DNA from: an uncultured Methanofollis sp.
Lineage (GTDB): Archaea > Halobacteriota > Methanomicrobia > Methanomicrobiales > Methanofollaceae
DNA length: 6,844 bases
Assembly: GCF_937919355.1 (NCBI RefSeq)
Contig: NZ_CALFSA010000158.1
Span: 1-6,844, forward strand
Reading direction: 5' to 3'
This document shows, one piece after another, positions 1 through 5,500 of this stretch. The notes under the pieces are model-generated. The model made no database searches. It saw only the letters and a program-made list of their open reading frames with translations, and was not told where the DNA came from. How positions within the stretch are numbered: the first letter of the stretch is position 1; each line of letters begins with the position of its first letter. The position numbers were made by a program, and so were the translations under genes.

Positions 1-167
1 TCTTCGCTGTGAGAGCGTCAGCGAGTTCGAGAAGACGAAGTCTTCGCTGTGAGAGCGTCAGCGAGTTCGAGAAGACGAAGTCTTCGCTGTGAGAGTGTCA
101 GCGAGTTCGAGAAGACGAAGTCTTCGCTGTGAGAGTGTCAGCGAGCATGAGAAGATCTCTGATCTTC
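1..167 (+). repeat. Tandem 40-base hairpin repeat, three full units and a diverged fourth
   Basis: Units start at 1, 41, 81 and 121. Units 1 and 2 are identical; unit 3 has one C-to-T change; unit 4 diverges in its last 15 bases. Across each unit junction a perfect stem GAAGAC/GTCTTC with loop GAA forms (31-45, 71-85, 111-125). The fourth hairpin (151-167) has a different stem, GAAGAT/ATCTTC, with loop CTCTG, so the pairing is kept although the bases changed. The hairpins are separated by a GCGAG-type spacer. There are no unique spacers, so this is not a CRISPR array. The repeat may continue left of the window. Function unknown; related hairpins occur at 6496-6823. Confidence 0.9.
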
Positions 168-171
168 GCTG

Positions 172-243
172 GTAGTCCCCCGGCCAGATCGTGAGGAAGG
201 CAATGGATCCGCGTACCTTTTCACGGGATCAGGGGATCCATTG
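172..243 (+). repeat. Dispersed repeat tail with 10-base inverted repeat
   Basis: The hairpin array runs directly into a module that begins GTAGTCCCCC (172-181) and has GGAAGGCA and TGGATCC about 20 bases later. Related modules occur at 6606-6641 in the same orientation and at 6769-6800 inverted. CAATGGATCC (201-210) and GGATCCATTG (234-243) form a perfect 10-base inverted repeat with a 23-base loop. No reading frame with coding character is seen here or in the rest of the stretch up to the promoter near 321. Confidence 0.65.
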
Positions 244-320
244 ATCCAAGTATGAGGATTTCTACAGAGCCGTTCTCTGCATTTTATTTCTTAGTATCTC
301 ATTTTAAAAGACACATTTAG

Positions 321-334
321 AAATATTTATTTTA
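321..334 (+). promoter_or_regulatory. Archaeal TATA box for the AN1-transglutaminase gene
   Basis: An AT-rich element (AAATATTTATTTTA) lies 22 to 35 bases before the ATG at 356. With initiation about 25 bases downstream of the box, the transcript would start at or just before the ATG, giving a leaderless mRNA. This favours the ATG at 356 over the in-frame ATG at 344. No Shine-Dalgarno is present. The second AN1 gene has the same arrangement. Confidence 0.6.
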
Positions 335-355
335 CGTTATTGTATGTTATTGCAT

Positions 356-1450
356 ATGACCAAATGCTATTTTTGCGGGTGTCAAATCAAAGAACTGCCC
401 TATACCTGCAGGAGATGTGGAGAAAAATTTTGTTCTGACCATAGGTTGCCCGAAAACCATTATTGCAGGGGTTATCCGCGCCATTACGAAAAAAAATCGA
501 AAAAAAGAATCTCCCGGCGAACAAAACGAAAGATTTTGAAGGTTTTTGGGGTTCTAGCGATCATTGTAGGTTTAGCTTTCTTCTATCCTCAAATCTCTTC
601 ACTCATTTCCCCGCTAGGTGACTCCTTTTGTTTTTCTGACACCAAAACAGGAGATCAGGGATTCAAAGCCTCGGATATCCCCCTTATTGGGGACATTATC
701 GATCCCTCGGAATCATTTGGGGACGCCCCTAAATTGCACAATTATCCATACTATTCAGGGGGGAGAAAATCCCTGAGTTTTACAACATACGGGGGATTAA
801 GCGATTATTTCTCAAAAGAAAGTCATACGTATTATTCTGATTTTGTGGATGAGGTCGTCCTGGAGTTAGTTGAAAATTCCTACCAAGACGAGTATATGGC
901 TCCCCTCTTAATGCAGATCCAAAAAACATCAAACTCACCAGACGCCCAGGCTCGAATCGCAGTCAGCCTTGTACAACACATACCCTACAGTTGGAGCCGA
1001 TATGCCGGAACACAGAGCGACTGGTACTATCCTTATGAGACGCTTCACAACAATCAGGGTGTATGCTCAGACAAGTCTTTGCTCCTGGGCTATCTCTTAA
1101 ACAGGTTAGGATACGATGTGGTATTGTTCGATTTTTCGGATCATATGGCCGTCGGAGTGAAATGTGACGCCCAATACGATTTTCAGAATAGTGGATATGC
1201 ATTCATCGAAACAACCAGCCCAACAATACTCACATACATTCCGGAGGATTATGTCGGAGGCTTCACGATCACGTCAGACGTGGAGATCATCCATCTCCGG
1301 GGGGGAACCAGATCCGTGGATGCAAGTGGTGAATATCGGGATGCTCAGGAGATGAAGAGGCTTGAATCGATGGGCCCGGTATTGGATGAATATAATTACG
1401 CGCGGTGGCAGGCACTCTCGCAAAAATACGATCTTTTTTATGATACCTAA
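356..1450 (+). CDS. Membrane-anchored AN1 zinc-finger protein with transglutaminase-like ectodomain
   Basis: 364 residues from the chosen ATG; an in-frame ATG at 344 would add four. Residues 4-37 form a complete AN1-type zinc finger: C4, C7, C18, C21, C26, H29, H35, C37. A very basic stretch (about 46-62) precedes one membrane helix (about 61-80); by the positive-inside rule the finger is cytoplasmic and the rest external. Residues about 195-300 resemble a transglutaminase/protease-like fold: C237 in GVCSDKS, H263 in SDHMAVGV, and FIETT (E285) where an Asp usually completes the triad. The family uses a papain-like Cys-His-Asp triad for cysteine protease or transglutaminase chemistry; activity and substrate here are unknown. 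A zinc finger inside joined to a papain-like domain outside suggests signalling or envelope processing, but that is inference. The gene is AT-richer than the genes beyond 3300, consistent with acquired DNA. Its N-terminus is clearly paralogous to the gene at 1872. Confidence 0.85.
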   Translation: MTKCYFCGCQIKELPYTCRRCGEKFCSDHRLPENHYCRGYPRHYEKKSKKRISRRTKRKILKVFGVLAIIVGLAFFYPQISSLISPLGDSFCFSDTKTGDQGFKASDIPLIGDIIDPSESFGDAPKLHNYPYYSGGRKSLSFTTYGGLSDYFSKESHTYYSDFVDEVVLELVENSYQDEYMAPLLMQIQKTSNSPDAQARIAVSLVQHIPYSWSRYAGTQSDWYYPYETLHNNQGVCSDKSLLLGYLLNRLGYDVVLFDFSDHMAVGVKCDAQYDFQNSGYAFIETTSPTILTYIPEDYVGGFTITSDVEIIHLRGGTRSVDASGEYRDAQEMKRLESMGPVLDEYNYARWQALSQKYDLFYDT

Positions 1451-1467
1451 TTATCCTCCTTATTTTT
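1451..1467 (+). terminator. Possible oligo-T terminator after the AN1-transglutaminase gene
   Basis: A pyrimidine-rich stretch directly follows the stop codon and ends in five T (1463-1467). Archaeal RNA polymerase terminates at short T tracts without needing a hairpin, and no hairpin is seen here. Confidence 0.3.
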
Positions 1468-1840
1468 CAACAAAGCCCTCTGAAAACCGGATCTCAGAAA
1501 GAATTCCTCGGAGTTCTGTTTGAAGTCGGCTGTGATCACCCGACACTCTACCTACATAGCAGGAGAGACGCCAGAACCGATTCATTTTGAAAAAGAATTC
1601 ATCCTCACCTCTCCAGGCAATACCCGATCGTCTGCTTGAATCCTGCCTGCGGAAAATCCCAGCATCGGATCCACCCCGCGTACTGGCTTGCTGGGGTGGC
1701 CATGTCGATCTCCCCGTAGCATTTTCACGTCTGCATGTGCAGATGCGAAGTAAGATCTTCAGTAGGCCCGAGGGTTGCGATGCGAGAAAAGTATCATCGA
1801 GAGGGAGGGCTGACCCTGCATTAAAAATACATTCTGGAAC
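1468..1840. other. Intergenic stretch between the two AN1 genes; no convincing gene
   Basis: An open frame runs from the ATG at 1587 into the second AN1 gene, but its first 95 codons show no recognisable domain, and the promoter of the AN1 gene lies inside it, so this extension is judged non-coding. The only structure found is a perfect 7-base inverted repeat, CCACCCC (1671-1677) and GGGGTGG (1693-1699), with a 15-base loop. The stretch is GC-richer than the genes on either side and could be a scar of inserted sequence. Confidence 0.4.
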
Positions 1841-1849
1841 ATTTATATC
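1841..1849 (+). promoter_or_regulatory. Archaeal TATA box for the short AN1 gene
   Basis: ATTTATATC lies 23 to 31 bases before the ATG at 1872, the spacing expected for a leaderless transcript. No Shine-Dalgarno precedes the ATG. The match in position to the box before the paralogue at 356 supports 1872 rather than 1587 as the real start. Confidence 0.65.
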
Positions 1850-1871
1850 ACATTATCATTTTTTATTTGAT

Positions 1872-2114
1872 ATGACCAAGTGCGATATTTGTGGTCGCGA
1901 GACCCATGGACTACCATACACATGTCGGCGGTGTGGAGGGCATTTTTGTTCCGACCACCGCTTGCCGGAAAATCACCATTGCATCGGATATCCACATTTT
2001 TACACCGAAAGTTATGAAAAATACTCTTGGCAGACCAAACGAAAGATCGTGATGGCTGCTATTGGGATTTTATTAGTGATTATTATCGGAATCGCCCTGT
2101 TTATTCTCAACTAG
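1872..2114 (+). CDS. Short AN1 zinc-finger protein with one C-terminal membrane helix
   Basis: 80 residues. The finger is intact, with the same spacing as its paralogue at 356: C4, C7, C18, C21, C26, H29, H35, C37. The block from L14 to C37 is almost the same in both proteins. A basic segment with TKRK (55-58) is followed by a single hydrophobic helix (about 59-79), and the protein ends one residue later, so it is a tail-anchored cytoplasmic finger with no external domain. The stop falls cleanly after the helix, so this may be a functional short form rather than a truncated pseudogene. AN1 fingers bind zinc and usually mediate protein contacts; the partner is unknown. A longer start at 1587 is possible but conflicts with the promoter at 1841. 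Confidence 0.8.
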   Translation: MTKCDICGRETHGLPYTCRRCGGHFCSDHRLPENHHCIGYPHFYTESYEKYSWQTKRKIVMAAIGILLVIIIGIALFILN

Positions 2115-2148
2115 TTCCGCCCATTTCCTGGCGATGAAAGAAAGCGCA

Positions 2149-2164
2149 ACTGAAAAAGTTCAGT
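2149..2164. terminator. Hairpin between convergent genes
   Basis: ACTGAA (2149-2154) and TTCAGT (2159-2164) pair perfectly around a four-base loop, in the 69-base gap between the end of the short AN1 gene and the end of the toxin gene. Its place between converging transcripts suggests a two-way terminator. There is no long T tract, so the assignment is weak. Confidence 0.3.
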
Positions 2165-2183
2165 GATCCCCGACACTAGCCTA

Positions 2184-2474
2184 TCAGAACCACCCATATT
2201 TTTTGTGTGCCTGCTCGATTGACATCACCGCGAGAATCAGCACTTCTTTTTCTGGTTCGTGGATCCGGTAAAATGTGGTGTAGGTGTGGCTGATGTGAAG
2301 TCGATAGGTATCATCACGGCCTTGCACACAGAGGCGCTCTTTATCGCTGCCGGTGCCGGGATAGGGATCCTCGACAAGAGTGGAGAGTTTGTCCATGATG
2401 ATCCGCTGGCTTTTTGGACTGAGGCGATGAAGGGACTCTCCGACCTTCCGATCAATCAGAATTTTGTACGCCAA
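2184..2474 (-). CDS. RelE/ParE-family toxin of a type II toxin-antitoxin system
   Basis: 96 residues from a TTG start. The start MAYKILIDRK is typical of RelE-type toxins, and a GGAG (2482-2485) sits seven bases before the TTG. A GTG at 2495 would add seven residues (MTSWSWT) and lacks a good ribosome site. The fold pattern fits: beta strand, two helices (about 12-35), basic KER at 45-47, then YRLHI (57-61), a TFYRI strand (67-71) and a final ILAV strand, ending in HKKYG. Family members are ribosome-dependent mRNA interferases (RelE) or gyrase poisons (ParE); the basic residues and terminal His/Tyr favour RelE-like activity, but this is inferred. It overlaps the end of the antitoxin gene by 23 bases, indicating translational coupling in one operon. 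Confidence 0.85.
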   Translation of the reverse strand: MAYKILIDRKVGESLHRLSPKSQRIIMDKLSTLVEDPYPGTGSDKERLCVQGRDDTYRLHISHTYTTFYRIHEPEKEVLILAVMSIEQAHKKYGWF

Positions 2475-2655
2475 AGTCCAGCTCCACGAAGTCACCTTCT
2501 TCTTCGATGCGGTCCATGTCTTCGATGAAGCGCCGCTTCTTTTCCTGCTCGATCATTGAGGCAAGGAGATCATCATAGGTCTGACCAGGGCCTTTCAGGG
2601 TAGAGAGGTCAGACCATACCCCTTCTGAGACGGGCACGCGCTTTGTTGCAGACAT
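2452..2655 (-). CDS. Antitoxin of the RelE/ParE-type module
   Basis: 67 residues starting at the ATG at 2655 (MSATKRVPVSEGVW). The N-terminal part reads like a short ribbon-helix-helix type DNA-binding region, with the phrase GQTYDDLLASMI typical of small archaeal VapB/CopG-like antitoxins. The C-terminal half (about 36-60) is charged, with EKKRR and EEEGDFVELD, as expected for the toxin-wrapping tail. Longer in-frame starts at 2679 and 2715 were rejected: 2679 lies inside the operator palindrome, and the extra residues look unlike the family. The order antitoxin then toxin, with overlap, is standard. The complex would be expected to repress its own promoter through the palindrome at 2662-2688. 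Confidence 0.8.
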   Translation of the reverse strand: MSATKRVPVSEGVWSDLSTLKGPGQTYDDLLASMIEQEKKRRFIEDMDRIEEEGDFVELDFGVQNSD

Positions 2656-2661
2656 GGTAGG

Positions 2662-2688
2662 ATTGTAAGTATTGATCATACTTACAAT
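2662..2688 (-). promoter_or_regulatory. Palindromic operator of the toxin-antitoxin operon
   Basis: ATTGTAAGTAT (2662-2672) and ATACTTACAAT (2678-2688) are perfect reverse complements around a five-base spacer, TGATC. The element ends six bases before the antitoxin ATG, the usual place for autorepression by an antitoxin or its complex. A TTTAAA at 2716-2721 may be the TATA box, giving initiation near the upstream edge of the palindrome. The upstream arm also overlaps the ATG of the decayed plus-strand gene. Confidence 0.7.
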
Positions 2689-3008
2689 GATCGCACCACC
2701 ATCCGGCACCCCCACTTTAAACGATTACGATCCTCCGGACGTGATCGTGGGGGAAGGACCTGTACCCTCTTGTTAACCGTTACACCCACCTGATCTCTGG
2801 GGTGTTCGCAACGTACGACGCCGCTTATGCTCAGTACGAAGCAGAGAGAGATGAAAATCTTCGTGTGGATCTATATGCTGTCCCGGACAGCAAGGTGACG
2901 ATCAACATGAATGACGCACACTGGATCGAAAGACCAGCTCGATAGTCGGTAGACGCAGATGTGGATTGGCAGAAATACGATGAGATCATGGGATTGACAG
3001 AGGGATGA
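2687..3008 (+). pseudogene. Decayed small gene, frameshifted and with an in-frame TAG
   Basis: From the ATG at 2687 one frame reads about 26 plausible residues (including PPDVIVGEGP) and then hits a stop after PSC. Near 2760-2770 the coding character passes to another frame, open from 2745, which reads LVNRYTHLISG and continues to VDLYAVPDSKVTINM and HWIERPAR before a TAG at 2943-2945. The same frame goes on with VDWQKYDEIMG to double stops TGA TGA at 3006-3011. Joined, this would be roughly 105 codons. I do not recognise the family. It is divergent from the antitoxin and could be a remnant of a former partner gene. Alternatives: an intact 47-residue ORF from the GTG at 2802, or chance. The frame joining is inference. 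Confidence 0.35.
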
Positions 3009-3144
3009 TGATGGCGCCGGACATGCGCCGGTACATCCTGGCGACACGCCTTGCGCAGTGCGGTTCATCCTCTCGCAGGGCATACCATAATCAACAGTGT
3101 TGATGTAAAAGTGTTGCGCCGATCATAACGAGTATTAGAGGCAC

Positions 3145-3180
3145 AAAAAGACTCTGTTTTCAAAAAGACCGGATCAAAAA
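3145..3180 (-). terminator. Triple oligo-T terminator downstream of tRNA-Thr
   Basis: On the minus strand three T5 runs (3176-3180, 3162-3166, 3145-3149) follow the tRNA 3' end at spacings of 14 to 17 bases. Clustered T tracts are the usual archaeal termination signal after stable RNA genes. The rest of 3009-3144 shows no gene. Confidence 0.55.
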
Positions 3181-3188
3181 GAGCCAGA

Positions 3189-3259
3189 GCCGCCGGAGGG
3201 AATTGAACCCTCGACCTGCTGATTACGAATCAGCCGCTATACCGCTAAGCCACGGCGGC
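3189..3259 (-). tRNA. tRNA-Thr, anticodon CGT
   Basis: The minus strand folds as a full cloverleaf of 71 bases without encoded CCA. The acceptor arms GCCGCCG and CGGCGGC pair perfectly. The anticodon stem is GCTGA/TCAGC with loop TTCGTAA, so the anticodon is CGT (3225-3227 on the plus strand), reading ACG, threonine. The T arm is GAGGG-TTCAATT-CCCTC with the standard TTC motif. No intron is present. Its 3' end faces the AT-rich accessory region. Confidence 0.95.
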
Positions 3260-3286
3260 AGGTACTCTATCATATTGACACCGCGG

Positions 3287-3296
3287 AATTATAAAG
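3287..3296 (-). promoter_or_regulatory. TATA box of tRNA-Thr
   Basis: On the minus strand CTTTATAATT is centred about 32 bases before the tRNA 5' end, placing initiation a few bases upstream of the mature tRNA. It marks the change from GC-rich to AT-richer DNA. Confidence 0.6.
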
Positions 3297-3300
3297 ATAC

Positions 3301-3432
3301 TCATCGGTGGGGGCCCCGACCCCCGCCTCGCCGGGGGAGGGCGAGGAAGAGCGCGGCAAGGAGGAGACCGAGGGCCGCGGGGATGAGGAGACGCTCCCGC
3401 AGGAGGTAGCCCGCCCAGAAACCGAAGATCAG
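3301..3432 (-). CDS. Possible 43-residue hydrophobic protein coupled to the UbiB gene
   Basis: A frame in strongly GC-ending codons, like those of the kinase gene, starts directly at the kinase stop. It reads IFGFWAGYLLRER, then a hydrophobic helix IPAALGLLLAALFLAL, then a basic tail rich in R and G. No ATG, GTG or TTG is in frame. A CTG (3430-3432) overlaps the kinase TGA as CTGA, the same geometry as the common ATGA coupling. Possibilities are a non-canonical start by reinitiation, a frameshifted C-terminal extension of the kinase, or a sequencing or decay artefact. The membrane character would fit a partner of the kinase, which itself ends in two membrane helices. No known family is recognised. 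Confidence 0.35.
   Translation of the reverse strand: MIFGFWAGYLLRERLLIPAALGLLLAALFLALPRRGGGRGPHR
3326..3346. other. GC-rich hairpin between the kinase and tRNA genes
   Basis: CCTCGCC (3326-3332) and GGCGAGG (3340-3346) pair perfectly around seven bases, and a GGGGG/CCCCC pairing lies just beside it. No T tract follows on the minus strand. It may help end kinase transcripts, or may simply reflect GC-rich coding sequence of the small ORF. Confidence 0.25.
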
Positions 3433-5078
3433 CGCCGGGTCAGCACGAGATAGAGGACCACCAGGGTGAGGATGATCGCTGCAGCAAAGCCGGAGAGAGT
3501 GACGGAGGAGAACGCCCCACAGATCGTCTGACTGCCCGGGCGCTCGGAGGAGAGCATGATCACCGCCGCACCCAGCACGAACCCGGCCGCGACCATGCCG
3601 ACGAGGAGGATGTTCGCGGCGTACCTGACAGCGGCGGCGAGGGCCGCCAGGTCCGTGCTCACGATGCCGATGGTGACGTCGCCAGTCGAGAGTTTCCTGA
3701 GCGTGGTGTTCGCCGTCTGCGGGAGGTCGGCCGCGTCCCTGACCTGCCTGTGTGCCGACGCCACCATGTGCTCCAGGTTTTCGGCCGAGAAGAAGTGCCG
3801 CCGGTGGATCCTCCTGACCGCCGGGGCGGCCCGCGCCGGGAAATTGAAGGAAGGGTCGAGGTCCATGCAGATCGTCGTGAGGAAGAGGAGGACCTTGATC
3901 ACCTGCATCATGGGGAGAGGGACGCGGAGGTGGTAACGCCTGAGGGTCTCCGGGATCTCCTCCATCACCCCCCTGATATCGACCTGGCCGATCTCGTACG
4001 ACCCGAGGCCCCGGAGTGTGGAATAGATCTCGTCCTTGAAGAGGTCGAGAGACCCGTCCTGCGGGGCGATCCCGAGGTCGCGGTAGGCCTCGACGACCGC
4101 GTCCGTGTCCTCGTCGACGACCCCGGAGACGAGGCGGATGAAGGCGTCCCGGCGCTCCGGGCGGAGTATGCCGACCGTCCCGAAGTCGACGAAGGCGAGA
4201 GAACCCCCCTTTGTGACCAGCAGGTTCCCGGTGTGGGGGTCGGCGTGGAAGAACCCGTCCTCGAAGACCTGCTTCAGGTACACGGCGAGAAGGACGTCGG
4301 CGATCCGTGCCGGAGAGACGCCGAGTGCCCTGATCCCGTCGAGGTCGTCGATCCGCACGCCATCGATGAAGGTCATGGTCAGCAGGCGGGGCCCGGAGTA
4401 CTCCCAGAAGATGGTGGGGACGACGACACGGGGGCAGTCGGCAAGGTTACGGGCGAGGGCCCCGGCGTTCTTCCCTTCCTGCACGAAGTCGAGTTCCCGC
4501 CTGATATGGAGGGCGAACTCCTGCACGAGGCCGGTGGGGTTGTAGACCGCAAGGTCGGGGCGGTGGCGTTCGATACGCCTCGCAAGGGAGGAGAGGATCT
4601 CCAGGTCGTCCTCGATCACCTTCCTGATGCCGGGGCGCTGCACCTTGACGGCGACGACTGTCCCGTCCTTCAGGACGGCCCGGTGGACCTGGGCGAGGGA
4701 CGCCGCCGCAACAGGTCTTTCATCGAAGGAGGCGAAGGCCTCCGGGATCGGGCCGCACTCGTCCTCGACGATCGGCCGGATCGCCTCAAAGGGGAGGGGG
4801 GCCACGGTGTCTGTCAGAGTCTCCAGTTCCTCGACAAGGCCCCGTGGCAGCACCTCCCGGCGGGTGCTCAGGATCTGCCCGAATTTGATGAAGGTGGGGC
4901 CGAGTTCCTCGATCGCCAGGCGGACCCGGTGGTACAGGGGATCGACGCCACCTGCCTCAGGTCCTTTCCTGAACCTGAACCTGAACGAAGGGAGGAAGAC
5001 GCCCTCGACGACGGCACCCAGGCCGTACTTCACCAGAACGCCGACGATCTGCCGGTACCTGCCCATCTGGCGGATCAT
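3429..5078 (-). CDS. AarF/UbiB-family (ABC1) atypical protein kinase-like ATPase
   Basis: 549 residues, normal for the family. All ABC1 marks are visible: KFGQ (65-68), the Ala-rich loop AAAS (124-127) replacing the glycine loop, the nucleotide-binding lysine K145 in VAVKV, the E195-L196-D197 motif, the catalytic loop HADPHTGN (278-285) and DFG (298-300). Two C-terminal membrane helices follow (about 488-510 and 527-547). UbiB/Coq8 proteins are membrane ATPases that support quinone biosynthesis and bind isoprenoid lipids. Methanogens of this kind lack ubiquinone, so the archaeal role is unknown; an action on isoprenoid-derived lipids or methanophenazine-like carriers is only inference. The start is the ATG at 5078, with a TATA palindrome at 5104-5120 and no Shine-Dalgarno. 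The nearest upstream gene on the same strand is separated by a terminator, so this is its own transcription unit, possibly with the small ORF at its end. Confidence 0.93.
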   Translation of the reverse strand: MIRQMGRYRQIVGVLVKYGLGAVVEGVFLPSFRFRFRKGPEAGGVDPLYHRVRLAIEELGPTFIKFGQILSTRREVLPRGLVEELETLTDTVAPLPFEAIRPIVEDECGPIPEAFASFDERPVAAASLAQVHRAVLKDGTVVAVKVQRPGIRKVIEDDLEILSSLARRIERHRPDLAVYNPTGLVQEFALHIRRELDFVQEGKNAGALARNLADCPRVVVPTIFWEYSGPRLLTMTFIDGVRIDDLDGIRALGVSPARIADVLLAVYLKQVFEDGFFHADPHTGNLLVTKGGSLAFVDFGTVGILRPERRDAFIRLVSGVVDEDTDAVVEAYRDLGIAPQDGSLDLFKDEIYSTLRGLGSYEIGQVDIRGVMEEIPETLRRYHLRVPLPMMQVIKVLLFLTTICMDLDPSFNFPARAAPAVRRIHRRHFFSAENLEHMVASAHRQVRDAADLPQTANTTLRKLSTGDVTIGIVSTDLAALAAAVRYAANILLVGMVAAGFVLGAAVIMLSSERPGSQTICGAFSSVTLSGFAAAIILTLVVLYLVLTRR

Positions 5079-5103
5079 GGTCCCGACTGTGAGGGAGTAT
5101 GAA

Positions 5104-5120
5104 CCGGTATATAATACCGG
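5104..5120 (-). promoter_or_regulatory. TATA box inside a perfect palindrome, promoter of the UbiB-like kinase
   Basis: CCGGTAT (5104-5110) and ATACCGG (5114-5120) are perfect 7-base arms around ATA. The TATA element (TATTATATA on the minus strand) is centred about 33 bases before the kinase ATG, fitting initiation a few bases before the start. A palindrome over the TATA box could be an operator whose occupant blocks TBP. Confidence 0.55.
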
Positions 5121-5135
5121 CAGAGGAGGTGCCGG

Positions 5136-5164
5136 AAAAAAGAGCGACGGTCAGGAGGGACCGT
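5136..5164 (-). terminator. Hairpin plus T6 terminator after the DUF3467 gene
   Basis: On the minus strand, three bases past the stop codon, a perfect 6-base stem ACGGTC/GACCGT with a 6-base loop (5147-5164) is followed within five bases by six T (5136-5141). This resembles an intrinsic terminator and separates DUF3467 transcription from the kinase gene. Confidence 0.6.
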
Positions 5165-5166
5165 GC

Positions 5167-5460
5167 TTATGAATAGCCCCGCATGGTCACGTTCGCGTCC
5201 CCGGTCTTCTCCGCGGGGGGCTGGATCGTCCCGAACTTCTCCTCGTAGTCCTTCATGCTCCGGGCGAGGACGGCCATGAGGTTCTTTGCATGTTTCGGGG
5301 TGATGGAGACGATCGCCTTCGCCCGGGCCTGGTTCGTGCCCGGGATTTCGTGGAGGAAGATGAACGTGAACTCGTCCTCCTTATAGGCGACCTGGATGCG
5401 GTTTGCATAGACCGGGTCGAGAGTCTGCGGAAGATTGACCGCAATCTCGTTCTGAGACAT
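5167..5460 (-). CDS. DUF3467 family protein
   Basis: 97 residues, the usual size for the family. The family pattern is visible: VYANRIQVAY near the start, an EFTFIFLHEIPG strand region (about 30-41), SITPKHAKNLMAVL (about 52-65), then a helix ending in DYEEKFGTI. There is no signal peptide or membrane helix, so it is likely cytoplasmic. The molecular function of DUF3467 is not established. The ATG at 5460 has no Shine-Dalgarno; a weak TATA-like CTTAAT lies about 28 bases upstream. It is divergent from the Cas4-like gene, with only 40 bases between them, and has its own terminator. Confidence 0.88.
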   Translation of the reverse strand: MSQNEIAVNLPQTLDPVYANRIQVAYKEDEFTFIFLHEIPGTNQARAKAIVSITPKHAKNLMAVLARSMKDYEEKFGTIQPPAEKTGDANVTMRGYS

Positions 5461-5500
5461 AGCATAAGGTATAAGCAGGTACCCATTAAGGGTTTGTGCG
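5461..5500. promoter_or_regulatory. Divergent promoter region for DUF3467 and the Cas4-like gene
   Basis: The 40-base gap carries AAGGTATAAG (5466-5475), centred about 30 bases before the plus-strand ATG at 5501, and on the minus strand a weaker CTTAAT about 28 bases before the ATG at 5460. Each TATA box lies close to the other gene's start, so the two polymerases would compete. ACCC/GGGT half-sites flank the centre. Confidence 0.5.

Noticed and set aside
1..167. CRISPR array
   Set aside because: The 40-base units are directly tandem with no variable spacers, and the units are internally self-complementary.
1587..1871. N-terminal extension of the short AN1 gene from ATG 1587
   Set aside because: The TATA box at 1841 lies inside it, the sequence lacks domain character, and the paralogue starts directly at MTKC.
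2943..2945. TAG read as pyrrolysine
   Set aside because: The frame is also broken upstream and has no normal start; nothing in the window indicates pyrrolysine use.
3203..3409. Plus-strand ORF of 68 codons
   Set aside because: It is antisense to the tRNA and to the hydrophobic frame and has an arginine-rich, GC-driven composition.
3750..5102. 450-codon plus-strand ORF opposite the kinase gene
   Set aside because: It is a GC-rich antisense shadow of a gene with complete ABC1 motifs; it has no domain of its own and a strongly skewed acidic composition.
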